A model generated the notes under the pieces. The model did no database searches. It was not told where the DNA came from and saw only the letters and a list, made by a program, of their open reading frames with translations. 64,000 nucleotides of DNA. Origin: Labedella phragmitis (GTDB lineage: Bacteria; Actinomycetota; Actinomycetes; Actinomycetales; Microbacteriaceae). Each line of letters starts with the position of its first letter. Within the stretch, counting starts at the first letter, position 1. The position numbers and the translations under genes were made by a program. Location of the stretch: assembly GCF_004078635.1 (NCBI RefSeq), contig NZ_RZNB01000003.1, positions 62,001 to 126,000 on the forward strand, in the 5' to 3' direction. Of the stretch, positions 16,187 to 24,854 are shown one piece after another.

Positions 16187-16381
16187 ATGACCGAATCGCA
16201 CGAACCCACGCACGACGAGAAACGACACGAGCAGCTCACGCGCGCCGAGCACTCGACCGAGGCCGACGCCGCCCCGCGGGTCGAGGTCAGCCACCCGGAG
16301 GAGGGCGTCACACGAATCGACGTCTCCGACGACGCAGCCGTTCGACCCGGGGAGCGCGACTCCGAAACCGATGGGTCGTAG
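16187..16381 (+). CDS. Small acidic protein of unknown function
   Basis: 64 residues, very hydrophilic (MTESHEPTHDEKRHEQLT at the start, then VEVSHPEEGVTRIDVSDDAA). The segment APRVEVSHPEEGVTRIDVSD looks like one short ordered hairpin; the rest is probably disordered. No membrane segment is present. It lies 27 nt before the HhH-GPD gene on the same strand and may be cotranscribed with it. The start is supported by the -10 box six bases upstream. Function unknown. Confidence 0.65.
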   Translation: MTESHEPTHDEKRHEQLTRAEHSTEADAAPRVEVSHPEEGVTRIDVSDDAAVRPGERDSETDGS

Positions 16382-16408
16382 CGACTCACTCGAGAGATCG
16401 GACGGATC

Positions 16409-16984
16409 ATGACGAGCCTCCGTATCACCGACGACGTCGACGCCGATCGGCTTCTCTCGGAGGATCCGCTCGCGCTCCTCATCGGCATGCTGCTCGACCA
16501 GCAGATCGCGATGGAGACGGCGTTCGCAGGCCCGGCGAAGATCCGGGACCGCTTCGGAACGCTCGATCCCCGAGCGATCGCCGAGGCCGACGCGGACGCC
16601 TTCGTCGAGATCTTCCGACAGACCCCGGCCGTCCACCGATTCCCGGGCTCGATGGCCGGGCGCGTCCAGGCGCTCTGCCGTTCCGTCGTCGACGAGTGGG
16701 GCGGCGACACGTCCGCGATCTGGACGACAGGCGACCCCGACGGTCGCGAGGTCCTCCGCCGCCTCACGGCACTCCCCGGCTTCGGCGACCAGAAGGCACG
16801 CATCTTCCTCGCGCTCCTCGGCAAGCAATGCGGGCTCGAGGCGGCCGGCTGGCGCGAGGCCGCCGGAGCATACGGCGAGGCGGGGTCGTACCGCTCCGTC
16901 GCCGACATCGTCGATCCCGATTCGCTCACTCGCGTGCGCGAGACCAAGCGGGACATGAAGGCGGCGGCACGCTCGACGGCCTGA
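16409..16984 (+). CDS. HhH-GPD-type base excision repair protein
   Basis: 191 residues. MLLDQQIAMETAFAGPAKI near residue 27 and the helix-hairpin-helix LTALPGFGDQKARIFLALLG (about 117-136) match the short HhH-GPD group related to endonuclease III and AlkA glycosylases. The catalytic Asp expected after the GPD turn is not obvious, and there is no Fe-S cluster Cys motif. This subgroup is widespread in actinobacteria and its substrate is not established; DNA repair is a family-level inference. A 12-bp hairpin terminator follows 27 nt after the stop. Confidence 0.85.
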   Translation: MTSLRITDDVDADRLLSEDPLALLIGMLLDQQIAMETAFAGPAKIRDRFGTLDPRAIAEADADAFVEIFRQTPAVHRFPGSMAGRVQALCRSVVDEWGGDTSAIWTTGDPDGREVLRRLTALPGFGDQKARIFLALLGKQCGLEAAGWREAAGAYGEAGSYRSVADIVDPDSLTRVRETKRDMKAAARSTA

Positions 16985-17011
16985 CGGGACCGAGACCCCC
17001 TGAGACGCCGC

Positions 17012-17047
17012 CGAACGGGGCGGATGCGTCGGCACCCGCCCCGTTCG
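17012..17047. terminator. Hairpin between convergent genes
   Basis: CGAACGGGGCGG (17012-17023) and CCGCCCCGTTCG (17036-17047) form 12 perfect pairs around a 12-nt loop. It lies between the convergent HhH-GPD gene and the small minus-strand gene and may serve both. Confidence 0.65.
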
Positions 17048-17064
17048 TGCGTCCGGAGAACGGA

Positions 17065-17262
17065 TCAGGCTCCGCCCTCACGAGCGCGGCTCGCGGGTGA
17101 GGACGAGACGTCCTCGCCGTACTCCTGCAGGACCTCCGTCGTGTCGTCGACCGTCGACTCCTGCACCGGCTCCTCGTTCTCGCGCAGGTACTCGGCCTCC
17201 TCGGCCGCTGTGCCCTCCGACTCAGCCGGCGTGTCGTTCGTCGTTCCGAATGTGTCGCTCAT
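17065..17262 (-). CDS. Small acidic protein of unknown function
   Basis: 65 residues (MSDTFGTTNDTPAESEGTAA at the start), about one quarter Glu/Asp, no Cys or aromatic core, probably disordered. A good AGGAAGGAC ribosome-binding site precedes the ATG, which supports a real gene. It starts with MSD and is rich in Thr/Glu, like the 56-residue product encoded divergently at 17432; the two may be distant relatives. Function unknown. Confidence 0.65.
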   Translation of the reverse strand: MSDTFGTTNDTPAESEGTAAEEAEYLRENEEPVQESTVDDTTEVLQEYGEDVSSSPASRAREGGA

Positions 17263-17419
17263 CGCGCACGTCCTTCCTGTAGCGGTCCCCCGACGATAGG
17301 ACGGTCGGTGGATCGTGACCCCGGCCTTGACGCCCCCGGCTCACGCCGGTAATCACCGGTCGCCGATCCTCGTCGTCGCGGCGGTTGTCAACGGGATGTC
17401 ATCCCCCGGAGGGCGGCGG

Positions 17420-17425
17420 TAGCCT
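17420..17425 (+). promoter_or_regulatory. -10 element of the small ORF at 17432 (leaderless)
   Basis: TAGCCT followed by exactly six bases and then ATG, the same arrangement as at 16175 and 20355. Confidence 0.5.
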
Positions 17426-17431
17426 CGCCCC

Positions 17432-17602
17432 ATGAGCGATTACAGCAGCCCGTCCCCTGAGGACGAGACCACGGATTCCACCGTCAACGGCAACGCCGCC
17501 GACGGATCGACCGACGAGAACATCAGCACGGACCCGACGACCGAGGAGGACACCGACTCCGGCGGAGCCCCCGAAGAACCGGACGTCACGAACCCCGCCT
17601 GA
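17432..17602 (+). CDS. Very small acidic protein of unknown function
   Basis: 56 residues starting MSDYSSPSPEDETTDSTVNG and ending EEPDVTNPA. It is almost wholly Asp/Glu/Ser/Thr/Asn with no hydrophobic core, so it should be disordered. Support for it as a gene comes from the leaderless-type -10 box six bases before the ATG and the 12-bp hairpin 33 nt after the stop. A role in stress or as a protein-binding peptide is possible but not shown. Confidence 0.5.
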   Translation: MSDYSSPSPEDETTDSTVNGNAADGSTDENISTDPTTEEDTDSGGAPEEPDVTNPA

Positions 17603-17634
17603 CAGGGCCGGCATGCCCCTCGTCACGGGTTCGA

Positions 17635-17670
17635 GAGATGGGACGATCGCCGACGCGGTCGTCCCATCTC
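17635..17670 (+). terminator. Hairpin after the small ORF at 17432
   Basis: GAGATGGGACGA (17635-17646) pairs perfectly with TCGTCCCATCTC (17659-17670) around a 12-nt loop. It separates the small gene from the desaturase promoter region. Confidence 0.6.
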
Positions 17671-17777
17671 GATATATGCCGCAAACGTTCAGCCACTCCC
17701 CCTAACGTGGGGAACATCCGGAGCGACAGGGCTCACTCCTCGGCTGGGAAGTCGACTGACCACAGGAGAACCTCCCC

Positions 17778-18878
17778 ATGGACTCTACGAGCAACCCGCC
17801 CGGCGCCATCCGCCGGACCAAGCCGCGCACAAGCGCTCCCGGCGATACGACGAAGAGTTTCGCGGCGGTTTCGCGCGTCGTGAAGGAGACCCATCTCCTC
17901 GACCGCACCCGCGTCTTCTACATTCTGCTCTTCTCGGGCCTCATGCTCGCCCTCGGCGGCGCCGTCACCGGCTTCATTCTCCTCGGCGACTCCTGGTTCC
18001 AGCTCCTCATCGCCGGAGCGCTCGGCATCATCTTCACCCAGTTCGCGTTCCTCGCCCACGAGGCGTCGCACCGCCAGGTGTTCACGTCGGGTCCGGCCAA
18101 CGACCGGGCCGGCCGCTTCATCGCGACCGCGATCGTCGGCATCAGCTACGCATGGTGGATGAACAAGCATTCCCGGCACCACGCCAACCCGAACAAGGTC
18201 GGCAAGGATCCCGACATCGATCTCGACACCATCTCCTTCCAGGAGAAGGACGCCGAGTCCGCTCGGGGGCTGCGGGCCCTCATCACGAGGAAGCAGGGGT
18301 ATCTGTTCTTCCCGCTCCTCACACTCGAGGGCATCAACCTCCACATCCTGGGCCTTCGCGCTCTCCTCGTCCGCGAGCCCGTCAAGGGCCGCTGGATCGA
18401 GCTCTCCGCGATCGCCGTCCGCTTCGCCGTCTACTTCGGCGCGATCTTCTGGTTCCTCCCCCTCGGGATGGCCTTCGCCTTCATCGGCGTGCAGCTCGCC
18501 GTGTTCGGCGTCTACATGGGCGCGTCCTTCGCGCCGAACCACAAGGGCATGCCCCTCGTCGGCCCCGAGGAGAAGCTCGACTTCTTCGCCAAGCAGGTCC
18601 GCACGTCGCGCAACATCAGCGGCGGCGTGTGGGCGAGCGCCTTCATGGGCGGGCTCAACTACCAGATCGAGCACCACCTGTTTCCGAACATGCCTCGACC
18701 GCACCTCGCGAAGGCCCGTGAGATCGTGCGCGAGCACTGCGCGACGATCGGTGTGCCCTACACCGAGACGACGATCCTCCAGTCGTACGGCATCGTCATC
18801 GCGTACTTGAACCGTGTCGGCCTCTCGGCCCGCGACCCCTTCGACTGCCCGATGGTGAACCAGTTCCGTCGCGTCTGA
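17778..18878 (+). CDS. Membrane fatty acid (acyl-CoA/acyl-lipid) desaturase
   Basis: 366 residues. A di-iron membrane desaturase with the three histidine boxes HEASH (94-98), HSRHH (130-134) and QIEHHLF near residue 297, and four main membrane helices. It adds a cis double bond to a fatty acyl chain and so controls membrane fluidity. The histidine pattern with QIEHH is that of the group including front-end desaturases and mycobacterial DesA3-like enzymes; the cytochrome b5 domain of eukaryotic front-end enzymes is absent, so an external ferredoxin or flavoprotein must supply electrons. Regiospecificity cannot be told. AGGAGA precedes the ATG. The next gene is a cold-shock protein, which fits a low-temperature response. 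Confidence 0.9.
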   Translation: MDSTSNPPGAIRRTKPRTSAPGDTTKSFAAVSRVVKETHLLDRTRVFYILLFSGLMLALGGAVTGFILLGDSWFQLLIAGALGIIFTQFAFLAHEASHRQVFTSGPANDRAGRFIATAIVGISYAWWMNKHSRHHANPNKVGKDPDIDLDTISFQEKDAESARGLRALITRKQGYLFFPLLTLEGINLHILGLRALLVREPVKGRWIELSAIAVRFAVYFGAIFWFLPLGMAFAFIGVQLAVFGVYMGASFAPNHKGMPLVGPEEKLDFFAKQVRTSRNISGGVWASAFMGGLNYQIEHHLFPNMPRPHLAKAREIVREHCATIGVPYTETTILQSYGIVIAYLNRVGLSARDPFDCPMVNQFRRV

Positions 18879-18892
18879 TCATCGGGAGATGC

Positions 18893-18928
18893 ACGATCGG
18901 GAGGTCCGTTCTCGGGCCTCCCGATCGT
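18893..18928 (+). terminator. Hairpin after the desaturase gene
   Basis: ACGATCGGGAGG (18893-18904) and CCTCCCGATCGT (18917-18928): 12 perfect pairs around a 12-nt loop, 15 nt after the stop. Weak T content follows. Confidence 0.65.
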
Positions 18929-19331
18929 CGTTCCCGCCCTTCTGAAATCCGCGCTCCCACTCGAGCGCCGGGTGCGGTAGGCTGAACACGTTATCGTTTG
19001 CCTCGTGGGTCCGTGTTTTCGTGCATCATTCCGGATCAAGCCCACTAGCAGGCCCGTTTGTCAGGGACCCTCGTCTGCACAAGAGGACTCCCAGGAGAGT
19101 TCGCGACACATCATCGTCATTGCGCCCGTCTCCGCATCACCCCTGTCCCCGCTTCTCCTCGCTGAAGCGGCGTATCCGGCCGCGACCATCCCCGGTTCGC
19201 GCGGGCGCCGCACAGGAGCAGCACTCTCATCTCTCCACGGAGCCGATCTCCGTCGGAGCGGGCTTGGTGAAACCGCCTCGCCCTTTCGTCCCGCAAGCCG
19301 GGTCGGCAACACCACAAAGTAAGGAATGATC
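18929..19331 (+). other. Long untranslated leader region of the cold-shock gene
   Basis: About 400 nt with no supported reading frame. A possible -10 box TAGGCT at 18978-18983 would give a leader of roughly 340 nt. Long structured 5' leaders that change fold with temperature are well known for cspA-type genes; a similar thermosensor here is an inference. Promoter position is uncertain because no matching -35 is seen. Confidence 0.5.
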
Positions 19332-19535
19332 ATGGCTACTGGAACTGTTAAGTGGTTCAACGCGGAAAAGGGCTTCGGCTTCATCTCCCCCGACGACGGC
19401 TCTGCTGACGTCTTCGCTCACTTCTCCGCCATCGAGTCGACGGGTTACCGGTCGCTCGAGGAGAACCAGCGCGTCGAGTTCGAGACCGCCCGTGGACCCA
19501 AGGGCCTCCAGGCCGAGAAGATCCGCGCGATCTGA
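19332..19535 (+). CDS. csp: Cold-shock domain protein (CspA family)
   Basis: 67 residues, one cold-shock domain. The RNA-binding motifs [12 protein letters not shown] (RNP1 KGFGFI) and DVFAHFSAI (RNP2-like VFAHF) are intact. These proteins bind single-stranded RNA and DNA and act as RNA chaperones, often at low temperature or in stationary phase. ATG 19332 is chosen over the one at 19326, because AAGGA ends 6 nt before the later codon and touches the earlier one. A 10-bp hairpin follows. Confidence 0.97.
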   Translation: MATGTVKWFNAEKGFGFISPDDGSADVFAHFSAIESTGYRSLEENQRVEFETARGPKGLQAEKIRAI

Positions 19536-19548
19536 GTCGACCTCCCCG

Positions 19549-19598
19549 GAACGCCGGGTCGTCGGTACCGCGAAAGCGGTCCCGCCGGCCCGGCGTTC
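19549..19598 (+). terminator. Terminator after the cold-shock gene
   Basis: GAACGCCGGG (19549-19558) pairs with CCCGGCGTTC (19589-19598), followed by TTCGT; a second small stem (ACCGC/GCGGT) sits in the loop. Confidence 0.65.
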
Positions 19599-19639
19599 TT
19601 CGTGTCCAGCCGTCCCCTCATGAACCCGTCACCGCCCGG

Positions 19640-19645
19640 TAGAAT
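19640..19645 (+). promoter_or_regulatory. -10 element upstream of the DUF4126 gene
   Basis: TAGAAT, close to consensus, would start transcription near 19652 with a leader of about 48 nt. The leader contains the GGAGGGAGCGGAG ribosome-binding site directly before the ATG at 19700. Confidence 0.5.
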
Positions 19646-19699
19646 CGATGCATCGGATCGCCGCCTCCACGGCGCGACCGCCCACCGGAGGGAGCGGAG

Positions 19700-20302
19700 A
19701 TGCTCGAAGCGCTCACCGGCCTGGGTCTCGCCTCGGCCGCGGGCCTCAACGCGTACATCCCGATGCTCGCCATGGGGCTCTTGTCGCGCTTCACCGACCT
19801 TCTCTCGGTTCCGCCCGGGTGGGCCTGGCTCGAGAACGAGTGGGTCATGGTCGTGCTTGGCGTCCTCCTCGTCATCGACATGATCGCCGACAAGATCCCC
19901 GCGGTCGACAGCGTCAACGACATCATCCAGACGGTCGTGCGCCCGGCATCGGGAGGCATCGTCTTCGGCTCCGGATCCGCGTCGGAGACCGTCGCCGTCA
20001 CCGATCCGGAACAGTTCGTCTCGAGCGGCGAATGGGTGCCCATCGTGACGGGAATCGGCATCGCCTTGCTCGTCCATCTCGCGAAGGCGGCCATCCGCCC
20101 GGTCGCCAACGCGGCCACCTTCGGTCTCGCGGCACCCGTTCTGAGCGCCGTCGAGGACGTCGCGAGCGTCGGGCTCGTGATCCTCGCCGTCCTCGTCCCG
20201 ATCCTCGTCGTCGTCGCCATCGCGGGTCTCATCTGGGGAGCCGTGGTGTTCGTGCGGCGGCGGAGACGTGCTCGCGCGGCGAACGCCGCAGCGCCCGCGT
20301 GA
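19700..20302 (+). CDS. DUF4126 family membrane protein
   Basis: 200 residues with four hydrophobic helices: the N-terminal GLGLASAAGLNAYIPMLAMG, then about 47-66, 112-135 and 150-180. A basic tail (RRRRRARAANAAAP) follows. The opening GLASAAGLNAYIP is the DUF4126 hallmark. Function unknown; it is probably an inner-membrane protein. It is close to sbcD (64 nt) but sbcD has its own apparent promoter. Confidence 0.85.
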   Translation: MLEALTGLGLASAAGLNAYIPMLAMGLLSRFTDLLSVPPGWAWLENEWVMVVLGVLLVIDMIADKIPAVDSVNDIIQTVVRPASGGIVFGSGSASETVAVTDPEQFVSSGEWVPIVTGIGIALLVHLAKAAIRPVANAATFGLAAPVLSAVEDVASVGLVILAVLVPILVVVAIAGLIWGAVVFVRRRRRARAANAAAPA

Positions 20303-20354
20303 GGCCGTCGCCTCGGCCGCGCCGCAGCGGTCCGGGACTGTCGGTGGCCGTGGT

Positions 20355-20360
20355 TATCGT
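20355..20360 (+). promoter_or_regulatory. -10 element of sbcD (leaderless)
   Basis: TATCGT, six bases, then the sbcD ATG. No ribosome-binding site is present, so sbcDC is probably expressed from a leaderless message. Confidence 0.55.
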
Positions 20361-20366
20361 GGTCGC

Positions 20367-21518
20367 ATGAGGATCCTCCACACGTCCGACTGGCACGTCG
20401 GTCGCACCTTCCACGGTCACAGCACCACGGAAGCCCTCGGGACGGTCCTCGACGCCCTCGTCGCCGTCGTCCGGGAGCGCTCCGTCGACGTCGTGCTCGT
20501 CGCGGGCGACGTGTTCGACGGCGCCACCCCGGCAGCCGAGCACTACGGCGTCCTCGAACGCGCGCTCTCCGGCCTGCACGAGGCCGGAGCAGTCGTCGTC
20601 GTCACGAGCGGCAACCACGACTCGGCAGCGCGGCTGGGCTTCCAGGCAGAGTTCGCCCGCCTGGCCGACGTCCACGTGATCACCCGGCCGGAACAGCACG
20701 ACGTGCCCGTCACTCTGCACGACGAACACGGCCCCGTCCACGTCTACGGCATCCCCTACCTCGAGCCGTCGCTCGTCCGACACCGCTACCCAGAGGCCGC
20801 GCTCAAGCGCCACGCCGACGTGCTCGGCTTCGTCATGGATCGTGTCCGCGTCGACGCCGGCCAGCGGGGCGGCCGCTCCATCGTCGTTTCGCACTGCTTC
20901 GCCACCGGTGCAGCGGGAAGCGATGTCGAGCGTGACATCACGGCCGGCGGACTCGATTTCGTCCCGCTCACCACGTTCGACGGTCCCGACTACGTCGCGC
21001 TCGGGCACATCCACGGCCGAGCGACGCTCTCCGACCGCGTACGGTACTCGGGCGCCCCACTGCACTACTCTTTCAGCGAGGCCGACAAGCCGCGCGGAGC
21101 CTGGCTCGTCGATCTCGACGCCGCAGGGCTCGGTGCCGTCGAGTGGGTTGACCTTCCCGTCCCCCGGCGGCTCGTTCGCCTCACGGGCACGCTCGACGAG
21201 CTGCTGCTCTCGCCCGACTACGCCGAATTCGAGGACAACTGGGTCGCGGCCGTCCTCACGGACGACGTGCGGCCGCTCGACGCGATGCCGCGCCTCCAGC
21301 GACGCTTCCGATGGTGCGCACTGCTCGAACACCGTCCGGCGACCACGCACGACGACGGCAGGGAGACGTACGGTGCGCGGATCGATCAGAAGAGCGACGT
21401 CGAGATCGTCGCGGGCTTCCTCGAGCACGTGCGCAACGGTCGAGGGCCGAGCGCCGCGGAGGCCGAGCTCGTGGACGACGCCTTCGCCGCGGTCGCCGCA
21501 CGCGAGGTGAGCCGATGA
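20367..21518 (+). CDS. sbcD: Exonuclease SbcCD nuclease subunit
   Basis: 383 residues. The Mre11-like calcineurin-type phosphoesterase subunit: MRILHTSDWHVGRTFHG, LVAGDVFDGATP, TSGNHDSAARLGF, SHCFA and LGHIHG carry the two-metal ligands in order. With SbcC it opens and trims hairpins and protein-blocked DNA ends. The C-terminal capping region is present (to residue 383). The sbcC start codon overlaps its stop (ATGA). Confidence 0.96.
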   Translation: MRILHTSDWHVGRTFHGHSTTEALGTVLDALVAVVRERSVDVVLVAGDVFDGATPAAEHYGVLERALSGLHEAGAVVVVTSGNHDSAARLGFQAEFARLADVHVITRPEQHDVPVTLHDEHGPVHVYGIPYLEPSLVRHRYPEAALKRHADVLGFVMDRVRVDAGQRGGRSIVVSHCFATGAAGSDVERDITAGGLDFVPLTTFDGPDYVALGHIHGRATLSDRVRYSGAPLHYSFSEADKPRGAWLVDLDAAGLGAVEWVDLPVPRRLVRLTGTLDELLLSPDYAEFEDNWVAAVLTDDVRPLDAMPRLQRRFRWCALLEHRPATTHDDGRETYGARIDQKSDVEIVAGFLEHVRNGRGPSAAEAELVDDAFAAVAAREVSR

Positions 21519-24500
21519 GGATCACGCGACTCTCCTTCGCCGGTTTCGGTCCCTACCGTGATGAGCAGAACATCGACTTCCGGGCGTTCGAGGACGACGG
21601 CATCTATCTCATCGCCGGTCGCACCGGCGCGGGCAAGTCGACGATCCTCGACGCGGTGTGCTTCGCGCTCTACGCGTCGGTGCCGCGCTTCGAGAAGGGC
21701 GAGGCGCGATTGCGCAGCGACCACTGCGCGCCCGAGGACCCCACGTGGGTCGCCCTCGAATTCTCCGCCGGCGGACACGACTACCGGGTGACCCGCTCCC
21801 CCGCATACGAGCGTCCCAAGTCGCGCGGCGAGGGCACGACGGTATCGCCGCCGTCCGCCGAGCTCGCGATGCTCGTCGACGGCGACTGGCACGGGGTCGC
21901 GGCGCGGCCCAAGGACGTCGGCATCCGGCTCGCCGACATCGTCCAGTTGACGCGCGACCAGTTCCTCCAGGTCATCCTCCTCGCGCAGAACCGGTTCCAG
22001 CGCTTCCTCGCCGCCGGTCACGACGAGCGCCAAGACGTGTTGCGGTCGCTCTTCGCCACCGAACGATTCTCGTCGTTCGAGGACTACCTCGTCGAGCGAC
22101 GGAAGGCCGTCGAGAACGAACTCGGCGCCGAACTCGCGACCGTCGAGCGCCTCGCCGAACGCGCAACCGACCTCGTGGCGACGATCCCTCGGCTCGACAG
22201 CTCTCGGGAGACCTCCGTCGCAGACGATCGTGCGCAGCCGACCGGAGCCGACCCGGCACGAGGGGAGGAGCCCCCGCCGGTCGCCGTCCGGCGGGATTCG
22301 CCGGACGAGACCTGGTTCGCCGAACGGGTCGCCTCCCTCCTGCCGTTGCTGACAGCCGCCGAGCGGCGCGTCGCGGCAGCCGACGCCGCAGCCGACGCCG
22401 CAGAGGAGGAGGACCGACGTGTCGAGGAACTCGCACGACGGATCCGCCGTCGCGACGCGGCGCGACTGATCCGGCAGGAACTCGACGCGCGGGCCGCCGC
22501 TGATGCCGCGGATAGTGCGGAGCTGGAGCGCGCGCGGGCCGCCGCTCCGCTGTGGCCTCTCGTCGTCGCCATCGACACCGGTCAGGATCGCGCGTCGGCC
22601 GCAGCAGAAGAACTCGACAGGGCTCGACGTGCGTTCGAGGAATCCCTCGCCGGAACGGACGTCTCCGACGTCGATGCATCGACGCCGGCGCCGATCGCCG
22701 TCGATGTCTTCACGCGCGAGCTCGGCAGCCTCACGGAGGCCGCCGCCGAGGAGCGCACCCTGCCGGGTCTCGACGACGACGTGCAACGCGCGGAAGACCG
22801 GGTCTCGGCAACACGTCGCGCCGTCGACGAGGCCTCCGTCCGCCGAGACGAGATCCCCTCCGAGTTGGAGGCCGCGAGAGCCGCCGTGACCGCGGCGCGC
22901 GCCGCGGCGGCCGAGCTCGACGCCGCGACGTCGGTCGTCGAGAGGCTCAAGCGACAGTCCGCCGCTGCCCACGACGTCCGGTCTCGAGCTGAGGAGCTGC
23001 GCCGGGCTGACGCCGCCGAGATCGCCGCACGGCAAGCGGCGCGCGACGCGAGCGCACACCTCGAGCACCTCCTTACGGTCCGGCTCGGCGCTTACGCCGG
23101 CGAACTCGCCGAGCGGTTGCTCGACGGGGAGCCGTGCGCCGTGTGCGGGTCCACGGTCCACCCTGCGCCGGCCGCTCCCCCGGCCGACGATGATCGTGTC
23201 GGTGACGACGACATCGAGGCTGCGCGCGCCGCGGATGCGGAGAGATCGATCCTTGTCGAGCGGGCGAGCCGTGCCGCTCGAGAGGCCGACACCGCTCACA
23301 AGCAAGCGATCGTCGCTTCCGGAGGCGCAACGGTAGACGAACTCGAGGCGCAGCTGGCCGACGCGGAGTCCCACCGCGATGCCTGCGCGTCAGCGAGGGC
23401 GCGGCTGCCGCGACTCGAGGCCGTCGTCGACGAGCTGGGCGCGGAGGCGGAGCGAGCCGACGCGGTACTCGACGACCTCGTCCGGCAGCGCGACGCGGCG
23501 ACGGAGGCTCTCGTCGCCGCCACGACGCGACGCGACGCCGCACGTTCTCGCGTCACCGCTGCCCGAGGCGAGAGCGCGTCCGTCGCGGATCGCGTCGCGC
23601 GCACGACCGGCCGTCGCGACGCCGCCGCCGCACTCGCCGCGGCATCGAGCGCGGCCGAGGAACGCATGCGCGAGCTCTCGGACGCTCGTTCAGCCCTCGA
23701 CACCGCCATCACGAACACGACGGGACGCGGGCAGGATTTCGCCGACGCCGAGGCCGTACGTGCCGCCCATCGCGACGGCGCCCACATCCGCACCCTGGAG
23801 AAGCGCGTCGCGGCCGCGGCAGACGCGCGGGTGGTGAACACGGCGACGCTCTCCGACCCCGATCTCGCCGATCTGCCGAGCGACGCCCCGGACACGGCGG
23901 CGAGCGCGGCGGCCGTCGTCGAAGCGCGAACCTCCCGCGATCGCGTCCTCGCCGACCTCCACACGCTGCAGTCGCGCGAACGCGAGCTCGCCACCGTCCG
24001 CCGGGAGGCGCTCTCCGCACTCTCGGCCGTACGCGCGCGGCGCGACGAGGCCGACGCCATCCGGGGGCTCGCTGACGCGGTCGAGGGGAAGTCGCCCAAC
24101 ACCCGGAGGATGGACCTCGAGACGTTCGTGCTCGCGGCCCAGCTCGAGCAGATCATCGCGGCGGCCAACCGCCGATTCCACGTCATGACGAGCGGACGAT
24201 TCACGCTCGAGCACGACGACTCCGTCGCCTACCGCAACGCCGCGTCGGGACTCGGGCTCGCGATCCGCGACGAGTACACCGGCCGTGCCCGACCGACCGC
24301 TTCCCTCTCGGGTGGTGAGACCTTCCTCGCCGCCCTCGCCCTCGCGCTCGGGCTCGCCGAGGTGGTCACCGAGCGGGCCGGCGGGATCACCCTCGACACC
24401 CTCTTCATCGACGAGGGCTTCGGATCACTCGATGGCGAGACTCTCGAGATCGCGATGTCGACCCTGGACGAGCTACGGGCAGGCGGCCGCACCGTCGGGC

Positions 24501-24613
24501 TCATCAGCCACGTCGATGCCATGAAGGAGCGCATCTCCGCCCGCCTCACCGTCGAGGTCGACGAATCCGGTGCGAGCAGGGTGCGCCAGCACCACGCGAC
24601 CGTCCCGGTCTGA
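21515..24613 (+). CDS. sbcC: Exonuclease SbcCD ATPase subunit with zinc hook
   Basis: 1032 residues. An SMC/Rad50-type ATPase: Walker A AGRTGAGKSTILDAV (about 35-49), the Q loop within VILLAQNRFQRFLAA, two very long Ala/Arg/Asp-rich coiled coils, a central zinc hook CAVC at about residue 541, then the ABC signature LSGGETFLAALALALGLAEV and Walker B LDTLFIDEGFGSLD near the C-terminus. It forms the DNA-tethering ATPase of SbcCD. Length is as expected. Because the coiled coil is so GC-rich, several long antisense open frames run through it; these are not real genes. Confidence 0.96.
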   Translation: MRITRLSFAGFGPYRDEQNIDFRAFEDDGIYLIAGRTGAGKSTILDAVCFALYASVPRFEKGEARLRSDHCAPEDPTWVALEFSAGGHDYRVTRSPAYERPKSRGEGTTVSPPSAELAMLVDGDWHGVAARPKDVGIRLADIVQLTRDQFLQVILLAQNRFQRFLAAGHDERQDVLRSLFATERFSSFEDYLVERRKAVENELGAELATVERLAERATDLVATIPRLDSSRETSVADDRAQPTGADPARGEEPPPVAVRRDSPDETWFAERVASLLPLLTAAERRVAAADAAADAAEEEDRRVEELARRIRRRDAARLIRQELDARAAADAADSAELERARAAAPLWPLVVAIDTGQDRASAAAEELDRARRAFEESLAGTDVSDVDASTPAPIAVDVFTRELGSLTEAAAEERTLPGLDDDVQRAEDRVSATRRAVDEASVRRDEIPSELEAARAAVTAARAAAAELDAATSVVERLKRQSAAAHDVRSRAEELRRADAAEIAARQAARDASAHLEHLLTVRLGAYAGELAERLLDGEPCAVCGSTVHPAPAAPPADDDRVGDDDIEAARAADAERSILVERASRAAREADTAHKQAIVASGGATVDELEAQLADAESHRDACASARARLPRLEAVVDELGAEAERADAVLDDLVRQRDAATEALVAATTRRDAARSRVTAARGESASVADRVARTTGRRDAAAALAAASSAAEERMRELSDARSALDTAITNTTGRGQDFADAEAVRAAHRDGAHIRTLEKRVAAAADARVVNTATLSDPDLADLPSDAPDTAASAAAVVEARTSRDRVLADLHTLQSRERELATVRREALSALSAVRARRDEADAIRGLADAVEGKSPNTRRMDLETFVLAAQLEQIIAAANRRFHVMTSGRFTLEHDDSVAYRNAASGLGLAIRDEYTGRARPTASLSGGETFLAALALALGLAEVVTERAGGITLDTLFIDEGFGSLDGETLEIAMSTLDELRAGGRTVGLISHVDAMKERISARLTVEVDESGASRVRQHHATVPV

Positions 24614-24806
24614 CTCGTCGGGCTCTGACTCGTCGCGGTGCGGGTGCCCCCGGTCACGAGTCCTCGGGGTCCGGGTGCCCGCGGTCCGAGTCCCCACTAC
24701 CTGAGTTCCCCCGGCTCGAGCCGTCGGTGTCCGCGGCCACCGCGTCGCGGACGGAACGTGCGAGCGTATCCGTTCACGCCGGGTGGACGAGCGAACGAGC
24801 CTGCAA

Positions 24807-24837
24807 GAGCCCCGACACCGAACCGGTGCCGGGGCTC
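24807..24837. terminator. Bidirectional hairpin between sbcC and the symporter gene
   Basis: GAGCCCCG (24807-24814) pairs with CGGGGCTC (24830-24837), with CACCG/CGGTG continuing the stem. It lies between two convergent genes, 17 nt beyond the symporter stop. No T tract. Confidence 0.65.
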
Positions 24838-24854
24838 TCGTCATCGAGCCGGGT

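Noticed and set aside
24641-24760. Imperfect GGGTGCCC..GGTC..GAGTCC repetitions after sbcC
   Set aside because: Only two or three degenerate copies over about 60 nt with no spacers of constant length; not a CRISPR or a clear tandem array.
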